From: Lysobacter_K koreensis
GTDB taxonomy: Bacteria > Pseudomonadota > Gammaproteobacteria > Xanthomonadales > Xanthomonadaceae
Direction of reading: 5' to 3'
NCBI RefSeq assembly: GCF_042677045.1
Contig: NZ_JBHTIH010000008.1
Location: 124,001 to 188,000, forward strand
Length of the DNA: 64,000 nt
In this document: one piece after another, positions 17,537 through 25,356 of the stretch
How the letters are laid out: each line of letters starts with the position of its first letter
How positions within the stretch are numbered: the stretch's first letter is position 1
Translations under genes and position numbers: made by a program
Notes under the pieces: generated by a model
Told to the model about the DNA's origin: nothing
Databases searched by the model: none
The model's input: only the letters and a program-made list of their open reading frames with translations

Positions 17537-18208
17537 ATGGACACGATCATGGAACTCGACGAACTCAAATCCACCTGGCAGGCGCTCGACCGCCGGCTGC
17601 AGCAGGGCAACGCGCTCAACCTGCAGTTGCTCCGCGACGGCAAGCTCGACAAGGCCCGCTCCCACCTGCGTCCGCTGTTCTGGGGGCAGGTGGCGCAGAT
17701 CGGTTTCGGCGCGCTGTTCGTGCTGCTGGCCGCTGCGCTGTGGATCGGCACGCGCGACCTGCCGGCCTCGGTGCTGGTCTCGGGGATAGTGGTCCACGCC
17801 TACGGCGTGGCCTGCATCGTTGCCGCCGGGATCACCCTGGGGTTGATGTCGGGCCTGGACTACGCCGCGCCGGTGCTGGAGATCCAGAAGCAGCTGGCCA
17901 AGCTGCGGCGCTTCTACGTGGTCTCCGGGATGGTGGTCGGCCTGGCGTGGTGGCTGCTGTGGCTGCCGGTGATCGTGGTGCTGGCCGGTTTCGACGGGCG
18001 CGACCTGCTGATGCAGGCGCCGGAGTTCATCTGGATCAGCGCCCTGGTTGGCGTCGGCGGGCTGCTCGCGACCTGGTGGTTCCACCGCTGGTCCCGCCAC
18101 GCCAGCCGCCCGCGCCTGGCCCAGGCGATGGACGACGCAGTCACCGGCCGCAGTCTGCGCAAGGCGCAGCGCGCGCTCGACGAGATCGCGCAATTCGAGA
18201 AAGAGTGA
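17537..18208 (+). CDS. Four-helix membrane protein next to the sigma factor
   Basis: A 223-residue protein of unknown function. An amphipathic N-terminus (MELDELKSTWQALDRRLQQG...) is followed by four hydrophobic segments at about residues 50-72, 78-100, 128-150 and 163-182. The charged C-terminal tail is RSLRKAQRALDEIAQFEKE. Its position directly behind an ECF sigma gene fits a membrane-bound regulator, but no zinc-binding or anti-sigma motif is visible, so that role is a guess from context. An alternative start is ATG 17549 (MELDEL). Confidence 0.75.
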   Translation: MDTIMELDELKSTWQALDRRLQQGNALNLQLLRDGKLDKARSHLRPLFWGQVAQIGFGALFVLLAAALWIGTRDLPASVLVSGIVVHAYGVACIVAAGITLGLMSGLDYAAPVLEIQKQLAKLRRFYVVSGMVVGLAWWLLWLPVIVVLAGFDGRDLLMQAPEFIWISALVGVGGLLATWWFHRWSRHASRPRLAQAMDDAVTGRSLRKAQRALDEIAQFEKE

Positions 18209-18394
18209 CGCCGCGCCGGGCCGTTCACAGCCCACCCAGGGAACGAGCCCCGGCCCGCTCCCCTGGACGGATCGGCCCGCGCAGCCAGAATCTTGCCGCC
18301 TGACCAGGCGCAGCCGAATGGCCTGCACGCCGGCGCGCCACCGTTCGCCAAGGAGACTCGCGGCCACGTGCCGCCCAAGGCGCGCGCACACCGC

Positions 18395-20095
18395 ATGGCC
18401 AATCGCATCGGCTCCAGTGCTCCGGCCACCGGCCTGGTGATCGGCGTCACCGGCCACCGCAAGCTGCGCGAATCCGAACTCCCGGCCCTGCAGGAAAAGG
18501 TGCGCGGCTTCCTGCTTGGCCTGCAGGCGCGTTATCCGCAGCTGCCGCTGGTGCTGGTGTCGTCGCTGGCCGAGGGCAGCGACCAGCTCGCCGCGCAGGT
18601 CGCGCTCGACCTGGGCCTGCGCGTGATCGCGCCGTTGCCGATGCCGGTGGACCTGTATCGCGACGACTTCGACCAGCCCCACAGCCTCGCCATCTTCGAG
18701 CGGCAGCTGCAGCAAGCCGAAGTCCTCACTTTGCCCCTGCGCCACGGTGCCAGCCCGGAGTCGGTCGCGACCCCGGGCCTGGCCCGCGACCAGCAGTACG
18801 CGCAGGCCGGGATCTTCATTTCCAGCCATTGCCACATCCTGCTGGCGCTGTGGGACGGCCGCGATTCCGACCGGCTCGGCGGCACCGCGCAGGTGGTGCG
18901 CTTCCACCTGCACGGCGAGATGCCCGGGCAGATCGAGCGGCGCCGCGCCGCGACCACCCTGCTCGGGCTGGACGAGGAAACCCTGATCCACCACATCCCG
19001 ACCGGCCGCAACGGCAGCCCGGACACGCCTGACCCGCGCCCGCGCTGGTTGACCACCGCCGAGGACGTCCAGGCCAGCGCCGAGCTGCCGCCGGCGTTCG
19101 ACCTGATGTTCCGCAGGCAGGCCGGGTTCAACGCCGATGCCGCCAAGTACGCCACGCCCATCGCCGCCCAAGCGTCCACCCTGCCCGACCCCGCGCCCTG
19201 CCCGATCCAGCGCGTGTTCGGGATTGCCGACTGGCTCGCGCGCACCTACCAGCGGCGGGTGACGCGCGTGCTGCGCATCACCTACCTGCTGGCGGCGCTG
19301 ATGGGCGTCGCGTTCTTCACCTACACCCATGTCGCCGCGCAGGACCTGGTGATCTACGGCTTCCTCGCGCTGTTCCTGATCGGCATGGGGGTGATGCTGC
19401 TCGCCAGCCGGCGCGAGTGGCAGCGCAAGTACCTCGACTACCGCGCGCTCGCCGAAGGCCTGCGCGTGCAGTCGTACTGGCGCCGCGCCGGCATCGTCGA
19501 CCTCAACACGCCGACCTTCGCGCACGACAATTTCCTGCAGAAGCAGGACGTGGGGCTGGGCTGGATCCGCAACGTGATGCGCGGCGCCAGCCTCGACGGC
19601 ATGCTGGTGCCGGAGGCCCCGGGCGCGGCCCAGGTCGATGCGGTGATCGACGACTGGATCGGCACGCCGCAGGCCGGCGGCCAGCTCCACTATTACGCGC
19701 TCACCGCCGCGCGGCGCGCGCGTGTGCACAGCCGCGCGGAGTTGCTGGGCCTGCTGTGCGTCGGGCTCGGCGTCGGCATCAGCGCGCTGCTGGCGATCTT
19801 CGCGCGCCAGTTCGACGACCACCTCAAGGAAACGCTGGTGGCGATCATGGGCATCCTGTCGGTGGCCGCGGCGGTGCACGAGGCCTACGCCTACAAGAAG
19901 GCCGACAAGGAACTGATCAAGCAGTACCGCTTCATGCAACGCATCTTCGGCGCCGCGCAACGCCGCCTGAAGACCTGCGCGGGCGTGCAGGACAAACGCC
20001 GGATCCTGCGTGCGCTGGGCGAGGCGGCGCTCACCGAGCACGCCGAGTGGACCCTGATGCACCGCGAGCGGCCGCTGCAGCATTCGCGGATCTGA
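18395..20095 (+). CDS. SLOG-domain protein with four C-terminal TM helices
   Basis: A 566-residue protein of two parts. Residues ~10-200 look like a SLOG (SMODS/LOG-type Rossmann) nucleotide-sensor domain: LVIGVTGHRKLRESELPAL, LVLVSSLAEGSDQLAAQVALDLGLRVIAPLPMP, YRDDFDQ, and CHILLALWDG. The second part has two helix pairs at about residues 290-310/317-335 and 448-470/480-500, resembling the SLATT/2TM-type effectors linked to SLOG domains. In known conflict systems such a protein senses a nucleotide signal and permeabilises the membrane. ATG 18395 is used. A GTG at 18368 with AAGGAGA upstream is a serious alternative. It is followed by a TIR gene. The domain names are my reading from motifs. 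Confidence 0.78.
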   Translation: MANRIGSSAPATGLVIGVTGHRKLRESELPALQEKVRGFLLGLQARYPQLPLVLVSSLAEGSDQLAAQVALDLGLRVIAPLPMPVDLYRDDFDQPHSLAIFERQLQQAEVLTLPLRHGASPESVATPGLARDQQYAQAGIFISSHCHILLALWDGRDSDRLGGTAQVVRFHLHGEMPGQIERRRAATTLLGLDEETLIHHIPTGRNGSPDTPDPRPRWLTTAEDVQASAELPPAFDLMFRRQAGFNADAAKYATPIAAQASTLPDPAPCPIQRVFGIADWLARTYQRRVTRVLRITYLLAALMGVAFFTYTHVAAQDLVIYGFLALFLIGMGVMLLASRREWQRKYLDYRALAEGLRVQSYWRRAGIVDLNTPTFAHDNFLQKQDVGLGWIRNVMRGASLDGMLVPEAPGAAQVDAVIDDWIGTPQAGGQLHYYALTAARRARVHSRAELLGLLCVGLGVGISALLAIFARQFDDHLKETLVAIMGILSVAAAVHEAYAYKKADKELIKQYRFMQRIFGAAQRRLKTCAGVQDKRRILRALGEAALTEHAEWTLMHRERPLQHSRI

Positions 20096-20213
20096 GCTCG
20101 CGCGCGGGCGCTTGCAACGGCGCCGGTCGTCACTGCAACGCGCCGACAGCGGGCTGCGTGTCCGGTGCAATCGGCGGGCGGCGTTTGAACCTCCGCGACC
20201 GAGGCACTCCCCC

Positions 20214-22292
20214 ATGCGATTCGGTGCTTTCCTTAGCTACAGCCATGCCGACGCCGCCTGGGCGCGCTGGCTGCTGCGGCGCCTGGAGACTTACCGGGTG
20301 CCATCGCGACTGGTTGGCACGCAAGGTGCGTACGGCGAGATCGGGCGCCGCCTGGGCGTTTGCTTCCGCGACCGCGAGGAGCTGCCCACGGCCGGCGACC
20401 TCGGCGCGACGATCCGCGAAGCCCTCGCCGACTCCACGGCGTTGATCGTGATCTGCTCGCCGGCCGCGGCGCAGTCGCGCTGGGTCAATGCCGAGGTCGA
20501 AGCGTTCCACGCCAGCGGCCGCGGCGATCGGGTGCTGTGCTTCGTGGTCGCCGGCGTGCCGGGCAGCGCCGATCCGGCCCAGCACTGCTTCCCACCGGCG
20601 CTGCTGCAGCCCGGCGCCGACGGCAGGCCGCGCGAGCCGCTGGCCGCCGATGCGCGCCGCGAGGGCGACGGCCGCGAGCGCGCGTTCCTGAAGCTGGTCG
20701 CTGGATTGCTGGGAGTGGGCTACGACGCGCTCGCGCAACGCGAGGCGCAGCGCCGCAACCGCAAGCTGACCCTGATCGCCGCCGCCTCGGTCGCCGGCAT
20801 GGCGATCGCGCTCGCGCTGGCCGCGACCGCGTACGTCGCCCGCAACGACGCACAGCGCCGGCAGGCGCAGGCCGAGGACATCCTCGGCTTCATGCTCGGC
20901 GACCTGCGCAAGAAGCTGACCACGGTCGGCCGGCTGGACCTGATGCGCGCGGTCGACGACAAGGCCATCGGCTACTTCGCCACGCTGAAGCCGCGCGACC
21001 TGTCCGACCGCGCGCTGGAGGAACAGGCGCGCTCGCTGACCGGGATCGGCGAGGTGCGGCTCAACGAGGGCAAGCACGACGCCGCGATGCGCGCGTTCCG
21101 CGAGGCGCATGCGCGCAGCACCGCGTTGCACGAGCGCCAACCTGCGGATGGCCAGCGACTGTTCGATCTTGCCCAAGCGGAATACTGGATCGGCGCGGTC
21201 GCCCTGCAACAGGGTCGTCAAGACGAAGCTGGCGTGTGGCTGCGCAAGTATCGCGATAGCGCGATCAAGTTGGCTGCGCGGGACACCGACAAGTTCGCTT
21301 GGCAACGGGAAGTGGCTTACGGCCACCACAACCTCGCCGTGCTCGACGAGAGTTTGGGGCGTTACGCGCAGGCCGAGCGCGCCTTGAGGGACGAGTTGGC
21401 ACTGTATCGCCGCTGGATGCCGAACCACGCAGACGACACCGCCTTGCGTTTCGAGGCCTCCAATGTGGCGTCATGGCTCGGCACGCTCCTGATGCGTCAA
21501 GGGCGATTGAAGGAAGCAGAAGCTTCCTTTCGCGAAGAAGTGGACGGTCACACCCGCAACCGCATGGCCGAGCCAGACAATGCGCGTTGGCAGGAAGAAC
21601 TGGTCGACGCACTGTTGCTATTGGCCGATGCACAAGCTCAGCGGGGACAACTGGACGCCGCCCGCGCAAGCATCGACCTCGCGGCTCCGTTGAGCGACGC
21701 CTTGGCGCGCCAGGATCCAACCAACAACTCCTGGCAAGTCACCCCCGGGATTTGCCGCTGGTGGCAGGCTCAACTGGCGAAGGCAGCAAACGCTGCAGCG
21801 GCCGACGCGCTAGCCACGCAAGCCACCACCATCGTCGCCAACGCTCACAAGGTCGAACCGGAAAACAAGCGCGTGCTGCTCTGGCTGGCGAAAGCCCACA
21901 ACCTGCAGGCACAGCTGGCGCTTTCGCGTGGCGATACCGCTCTCGCGAAAACCCATCTGACCCAAGCGCTGGCACGGCTCGAACCCGCGTGGAAAGCGGA
22001 CCCGAGCGAAACATTGCGGCTGGTCCTGGCCAGCAGCCGTTTGTTGTCCGGCGAAGCCGCGCTATTGGCGAACAACCACGACGCCGCACGGATTCATTGG
22101 CAACAGGCCGAGCACCTGCTGATGGCCGACGCCAGCACGGCGTTGCCGTTCGAGCGCCTCGACCCCTTGGTACGCGCGCTGCACCAGTTGGGTCGCAGCG
22201 AACAGGCCCGGCCACACGAGCTACGACTCGCCACTGCCGGCTATGTGCCGCTGAGGCCCTGGCCGTCGTCGCGGGGCGTCGCCGCGCTTTGA
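20214..22292 (+). CDS. TIR-domain protein with one TM helix and TPR-rich C-terminus
   Basis: A 692-residue protein. Residues 1-~165 form a TIR domain: FGAFLSYSHADAAWARWLLRRL at the start, CFRDREELPTAGDLGATIREAL as box 2, and SRWVNAEVEAF containing W90 and the putative catalytic Glu94 of NAD-cleaving TIRs. A TM helix follows at 185-208. Residues ~215-690 are helical repeats of TPR type (LTGIGEVRLNEGKHDAAMRAF, HHNLAVLDESLGRYAQAERAL, LGTLLMRQGRLKEAEASF). With the TIR in the cytosol, the TPR part would be periplasmic. It sits 118 bp after the SLOG-TM gene. ATG 20214 is the family-like start; the frame is open upstream without similarity. Confidence 0.88.
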   Translation: MRFGAFLSYSHADAAWARWLLRRLETYRVPSRLVGTQGAYGEIGRRLGVCFRDREELPTAGDLGATIREALADSTALIVICSPAAAQSRWVNAEVEAFHASGRGDRVLCFVVAGVPGSADPAQHCFPPALLQPGADGRPREPLAADARREGDGRERAFLKLVAGLLGVGYDALAQREAQRRNRKLTLIAAASVAGMAIALALAATAYVARNDAQRRQAQAEDILGFMLGDLRKKLTTVGRLDLMRAVDDKAIGYFATLKPRDLSDRALEEQARSLTGIGEVRLNEGKHDAAMRAFREAHARSTALHERQPADGQRLFDLAQAEYWIGAVALQQGRQDEAGVWLRKYRDSAIKLAARDTDKFAWQREVAYGHHNLAVLDESLGRYAQAERALRDELALYRRWMPNHADDTALRFEASNVASWLGTLLMRQGRLKEAEASFREEVDGHTRNRMAEPDNARWQEELVDALLLLADAQAQRGQLDAARASIDLAAPLSDALARQDPTNNSWQVTPGICRWWQAQLAKAANAAAADALATQATTIVANAHKVEPENKRVLLWLAKAHNLQAQLALSRGDTALAKTHLTQALARLEPAWKADPSETLRLVLASSRLLSGEAALLANNHDAARIHWQQAEHLLMADASTALPFERLDPLVRALHQLGRSEQARPHELRLATAGYVPLRPWPSSRGVAAL

Positions 22293-22370
22293 ATGTACTC
22301 GATGCGATTGGACCGGCAGATCCCCCTGCCCACCCGGCCCGGAACGGCCATCACCCACGAGGAGTTACCC

Positions 22371-22772
22371 ATGTCGAACGTCAATGTGTCCCTGGATATC
22401 CGCAATTCCGCCGCTCCCCCACCCCCCGGCAACGGCTACACCGACACGACGGCAAGCAACGGCGCGGTTTACAGCTACCAGTACAGCGGCGGCACCGACG
22501 GCGCCGGCGGCGTGCAGGAAACCACCGGGTCTGGCAGCGGCACGATCACCGTTACCGCGGGCGGCGATCCGCGCTATCAGGTCAACAACGTGGTATTCGG
22601 CCCGGACCCCGGGAACCAGCTGTCCTGGGCGTGGGGCGCCACCCCAAACATCGCCGTCATCACCGACATCGACACCCAAAGCGAGGACAGCAGCTACGGC
22701 ATCATCGTGCGCGACTCCACAGCCAACTGCACCTTCCGTTGCGATCCCCCGATCAGCAACAAGCCGGGGTAA
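22371..22772 (+). CDS. Small beta-rich protein at the end of the TIR/SLOG block
   Basis: A 133-residue protein preceded by an excellent ribosome site (ACGAGGAGTTACCC-ATG), so it is probably well expressed. It has no signal peptide or TM segment. The composition is Gly/Ser/Thr/Asp-rich with alternating strand patterns (SNVNVSLDIRNSA, AVYSYQYSGG, GTITVTAGGDPRYQVNNVVF, NIAVITDIDTQSED). The C-terminus carries two cysteines and D-P-P-I-S-N (NCTFRCDPPISNKPG). That ending recalls small proteins called DP-EP family in public annotation, but this is from memory and tentative. It lies 78 bp after the TIR gene and before a terminator. Confidence 0.7.
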   Translation: MSNVNVSLDIRNSAAPPPPGNGYTDTTASNGAVYSYQYSGGTDGAGGVQETTGSGSGTITVTAGGDPRYQVNNVVFGPDPGNQLSWAWGATPNIAVITDIDTQSEDSSYGIIVRDSTANCTFRCDPPISNKPG

Positions 22773-22844
22773 CGGGCGCTGCATGACGAGGACCTATCCG
22801 GTCCAATCGACGGGCGTTCGTCCATCTCGTGCCGCCACAAACAA

Positions 22845-22866
22845 GAAGCGGGCCGTAGCCCGCTTC
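22845..22866. terminator. Intrinsic terminator after the TIR/SLOG block
   Basis: GAAGCGGGC (22845-22853), loop CGTA, GCCCGCTTC (22858-22866), then GTGTTTGATT. The perfect 9-bp stem separates the plus-strand block from the convergent desaturase gene. The T-tract is weak on the plus strand. The minus strand has TTGTTTG after the stem, so it may serve both. Confidence 0.75.
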
Positions 22867-22892
22867 GTGTTTGATTCAATGACGCCCTGCAA

Positions 22893-23912
22893 TCAGGCGC
22901 GCACGCGCTTCGGGAACCCGACCATGCGCTGCTTTTCCTCGTCCCACAGCTTCAGGCCCGCGCACTTCAGGCTCGACCAGATCGTCAGCTTCGGCGCGGC
23001 CTGCAGCAGAGGGCTCGACTCATAGGCCTCGCGCAGACGGTAGTTGGGGATGCGGCTGGCGAGATGGTGAATGTGGTGGTAGCCGATGTTGCCGGTGAAC
23101 CAGTGCATCACCTTCGGCAGGTCGTAGAACGAGCTGCCCGCGACCGCGGCCTGGTTCGAATCCCAGTCTTCCTTGCGCGTCCAGTAAGCGGTCTCGAACG
23201 TGTGCTGCACGTAGAACAGCCACACACCCAGCGCGCCGGCGATCAGCACGATCGGCAAATGCACCAGCAGCACCGTGTGCCAGCCGATCGCAAAGCCGAG
23301 CGCACCGCCCACCAGCAGCAGCATCGCGTTGTTGAGCAGCACGCTCGCCCATTCCTTCTTCCACGAGAACGGCAGGTCGAACGGGAAGCGGTGCTTGATC
23401 ACGAACTGGTACATCGGGCCGATGCCGAGCAGCACCGGGGTGCTGCGGTAGAACCGGTAGCACAGGCGACCGAACCAGCCACGCGACTGATACTCGCTGA
23501 CGGTCAGGGTCTCGATGTCGCCCATCTCGCGGCGGTCGAGGTTGCCGGAAGTGCCGTGGTGCACGGCGTGGGTCTTCTTCCAGTAGCCGTACGGGAACAG
23601 CGTGACCAGGCCCAGGCAGCGGCCGACCAGGTCGTTGGCGCGCTGGTTGGCGAAGAACGAGCCATGCCCGCAATCGTGCTGGATGATGAAGGTGCGCACG
23701 TACAGGCCGGCGGCTGGCAACGCCAGCAGCAACGTCCAGCCATAGCCCCACTGCGCCACCACGCTCCACGCCATCAGCGCCCAGATCGCGGCGAATGGCA
23801 GCAGCGTGTTGATCAACTGCCACACCGCGCGGCCGAGGTGCGGCTTGGCGAAACTTGCGCACAGCTTGCGCAGGTTGACGACGGTGGACTGCGGTTCGAC
23901 GGCGGTGCTCAA
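22893..23912 (-). CDS. Membrane fatty acid desaturase
   Basis: A 339-residue inner-membrane di-iron desaturase. The three histidine boxes are HDCGHGSFF, HAVHHGTSGN and GYHHIHHLASRIPNYRL, with hydrophobic pairs between them. Such enzymes introduce double bonds into acyl chains, usually to adjust fluidity. The start is probably TTG 23912 (STAVEPQSTVVNLRKL), because GGGAGA lies 6-7 bases before it. An in-frame ATG at 23939 is an alternative. It is divergent from the YkgJ gene. Confidence 0.88.
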   Translation of the reverse strand: MSTAVEPQSTVVNLRKLCASFAKPHLGRAVWQLINTLLPFAAIWALMAWSVVAQWGYGWTLLLALPAAGLYVRTFIIQHDCGHGSFFANQRANDLVGRCLGLVTLFPYGYWKKTHAVHHGTSGNLDRREMGDIETLTVSEYQSRGWFGRLCYRFYRSTPVLLGIGPMYQFVIKHRFPFDLPFSWKKEWASVLLNNAMLLLVGGALGFAIGWHTVLLVHLPIVLIAGALGVWLFYVQHTFETAYWTRKEDWDSNQAAVAGSSFYDLPKVMHWFTGNIGYHHIHHLASRIPNYRLREAYESSPLLQAAPKLTIWSSLKCAGLKLWDEEKQRMVGFPKRVRA

Positions 23913-24117
23913 AGGGCATCTCCCAACTGGAACCTGCATTGTCCGGCCCGGCCGAGGCCACGGCAATGACGTGCGCAGGCGTATGGGCTTGCTCATTCAG
24001 CAATTCACCGGCCGCGGTTCACGCTGAACAGCAACCACCATCACGGAAGGGGCCGTCACCGCACCGGGCGTAGACTCGTGCGACTAGCGCCATTCCACGA
24101 CGCGGATCCACCAGCCC

Positions 24118-24459
24118 ATGTCGGCTACACGCGTCACGCCGGTCTACGAGCCGGTCATCGACCCCAGCGTCCATTGCAGCAACTGCCAGGCGGTGTGCTG
24201 CCGGCTGCTGGTGGTGCTGATGCCCGACGACGTGGTGCCCGCGCGCTTCATCACCCGCGACGAGCGCGACCTGGAGGTGATGGCGCGCGGCGAGGAAGGT
24301 TGGTGCGCGGCGCTGGATCTGGACACGATGCAATGCTCGATCTACGAGCAACGCCCGTACATCTGCCGGGGCTTCGCGATGGGCGGGCCGTACTGCCTGT
24401 CCGAGCGCGAGAAATGGCCGGACCTGGCGAAAGCGGGCATCCCCATCGTCCTGTGCTGA
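24118..24459 (+). CDS. YkgJ-family cysteine-cluster protein
   Basis: A 113-residue protein of the UPF0153/YkgJ family, defined by a conserved set of cysteines that probably bind zinc or an Fe-S cluster. Here the cysteines are in HCSNCQAVCCRLL, EGWCAALDLDTMQCSIYEQRPYICRGF and PYCLSE, with a terminal IVLC. No biochemical function is established for the family. Single gene. Confidence 0.88.
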   Translation: MSATRVTPVYEPVIDPSVHCSNCQAVCCRLLVVLMPDDVVPARFITRDERDLEVMARGEEGWCAALDLDTMQCSIYEQRPYICRGFAMGGPYCLSEREKWPDLAKAGIPIVLC

Positions 24460-24560
24460 AGCGCGCGCCGCGTTGAAGCGCGCCGGGCTGAAGCACGCGC
24501 TGCCGCGGCCCGCGTTGGTCGCGCTTCGCCAACCCGCGGCGGGCCGGCTACCCTGACGCG

Positions 24561-24866
24561 ATGTCCGCCTGGTACGTCTACCTGCTGCAATGCCGCGACG
24601 GCAGCCTCTACACCGGCATCGCCGTCGACGTCGAACGCCGCTACGCGCAACACGCCGCCGGCAAGGGCGCGCGCTACACCCGTGCCCACCCGCCCGAGCG
24701 CGTGCTCGCGCGGTTCGGCTACCCGGATCGCGCGTCGGCCAGCCGCGTCGAGTACGCGATCAAGCAGCTCACGGCGGTGCAGAAGCGCGCGTTGTGTGCG
24801 GATCCGAGCGCGTCGCCGGCGCTGCTGGCGGGGATGGCGCCGGCCGCGCTCGACCAACCAGCCTGA
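24561..24866 (+). CDS. GIY-YIG domain protein (YhbQ/UPF0213-like)
   Basis: A 101-residue single-domain GIY-YIG nuclease-fold protein. The motif reads WYVYLLQCRDGSLYTGIAVDVERRYAQHAAGKGARYT, with the downstream Arg in the ERR segment and the catalytic-type Glu in SRVEYAIKQL. Family members are small proteins of uncertain role in nucleic acid repair. It is followed about 100 bp later by an S4-type RNA-binding protein. Confidence 0.9.
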   Translation: MSAWYVYLLQCRDGSLYTGIAVDVERRYAQHAAGKGARYTRAHPPERVLARFGYPDRASASRVEYAIKQLTAVQKRALCADPSASPALLAGMAPAALDQPA

Positions 24867-24971
24867 CGAATCCGGCCTGAGAGTCCACTTGCGACCCGGT
24901 GTGCCGTCCTTGCGAAGCGGTCGCGCCGCTGCGACCCTGCACGCCCGCCGTCGCCACCGAGCCGCCCTCCC

Positions 24972-25199
24972 ATGCCGTCCGTCGACTTCGAACTAGACCC
25001 CGGCCGCGACTTCGTCGAGCTCAACCAGCTGCTGAAGCTGGTCGGGCTGTGCGACAGCGGCGGCGCCGGCAAGGCCATCGTGGCCAGCGGCGCTGTCTGC
25101 GTCGACGGCGCGGTCGAACTGCGCAAGACCTGCAAGATCCACGCGGGCCAGCTTGTGCAGCTGGGCGACGTGGAGATCCGAGTGGGCGCCGCAGCGTAG
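24972..25199 (+). CDS. ybcJ: S4-domain RNA-binding protein (YbcJ-like)
   Basis: A 75-residue protein made almost entirely of an S4 RNA-binding domain: FVELNQLLKLVGLCDSGGAGKAIVASGAVCVDGAVELRKTCKIHAGQLVQLGD. This matches the YbcJ group. Its stop codon TAG (25197-25199) is also the first TAG of a REP repeat (GTAGGGCGGGTTTCAACCCG), so the element has set the end of the gene. Confidence 0.88.
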   Translation: MPSVDFELDPGRDFVELNQLLKLVGLCDSGGAGKAIVASGAVCVDGAVELRKTCKIHAGQLVQLGDVEIRVGAAA

Positions 25200-25356
25200 G
25201 GCGGGTTTCAACCCGCCATCCCGCCCCCGCAAGCTCGCGAGGCACCACAACTCCGGATCGACATCCGCCACGTCGGGACGCCGAACGTGGCGACGGCGGG
25301 TTGAAACCCGTCCTACAGTTCCTGGGGATGGCGATGGCGGGTTGAAACCCGCCCTA
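25196..25356. repeat. Three GTAGGGCGGG-type REP copies in the gap between ybcJ and a lipoprotein gene
   Basis: GTAGGGCGGGTTTCAACCCG begins at 25196. Inverted copies GGCGGGTTGAAACCCGTCC+TAC (25295-25316) and GGCGGGTTGAAACCCGCCC+TA (25336-25356) follow. The outermost copies overlap the stop codons of both flanking convergent genes: TAG at 25197-25199 for ybcJ and TAG (minus strand) at 25354-25356 for the lipoprotein. Confidence 0.85.

Noticed and set aside
18209..18394. ECF-type promoter before the SLOG gene
   Set aside because: A GGAAC-like hexamer is present, but no convincing -10 element at proper spacing could be defended.
17474..20215. 913-codon minus-strand ORF opposite the sigma, membrane and SLOG genes
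   Set aside because: No domain-like content, dominated by Arg/Gln/His/Gly, while the plus strand has recognisable sigma and SLOG motifs.
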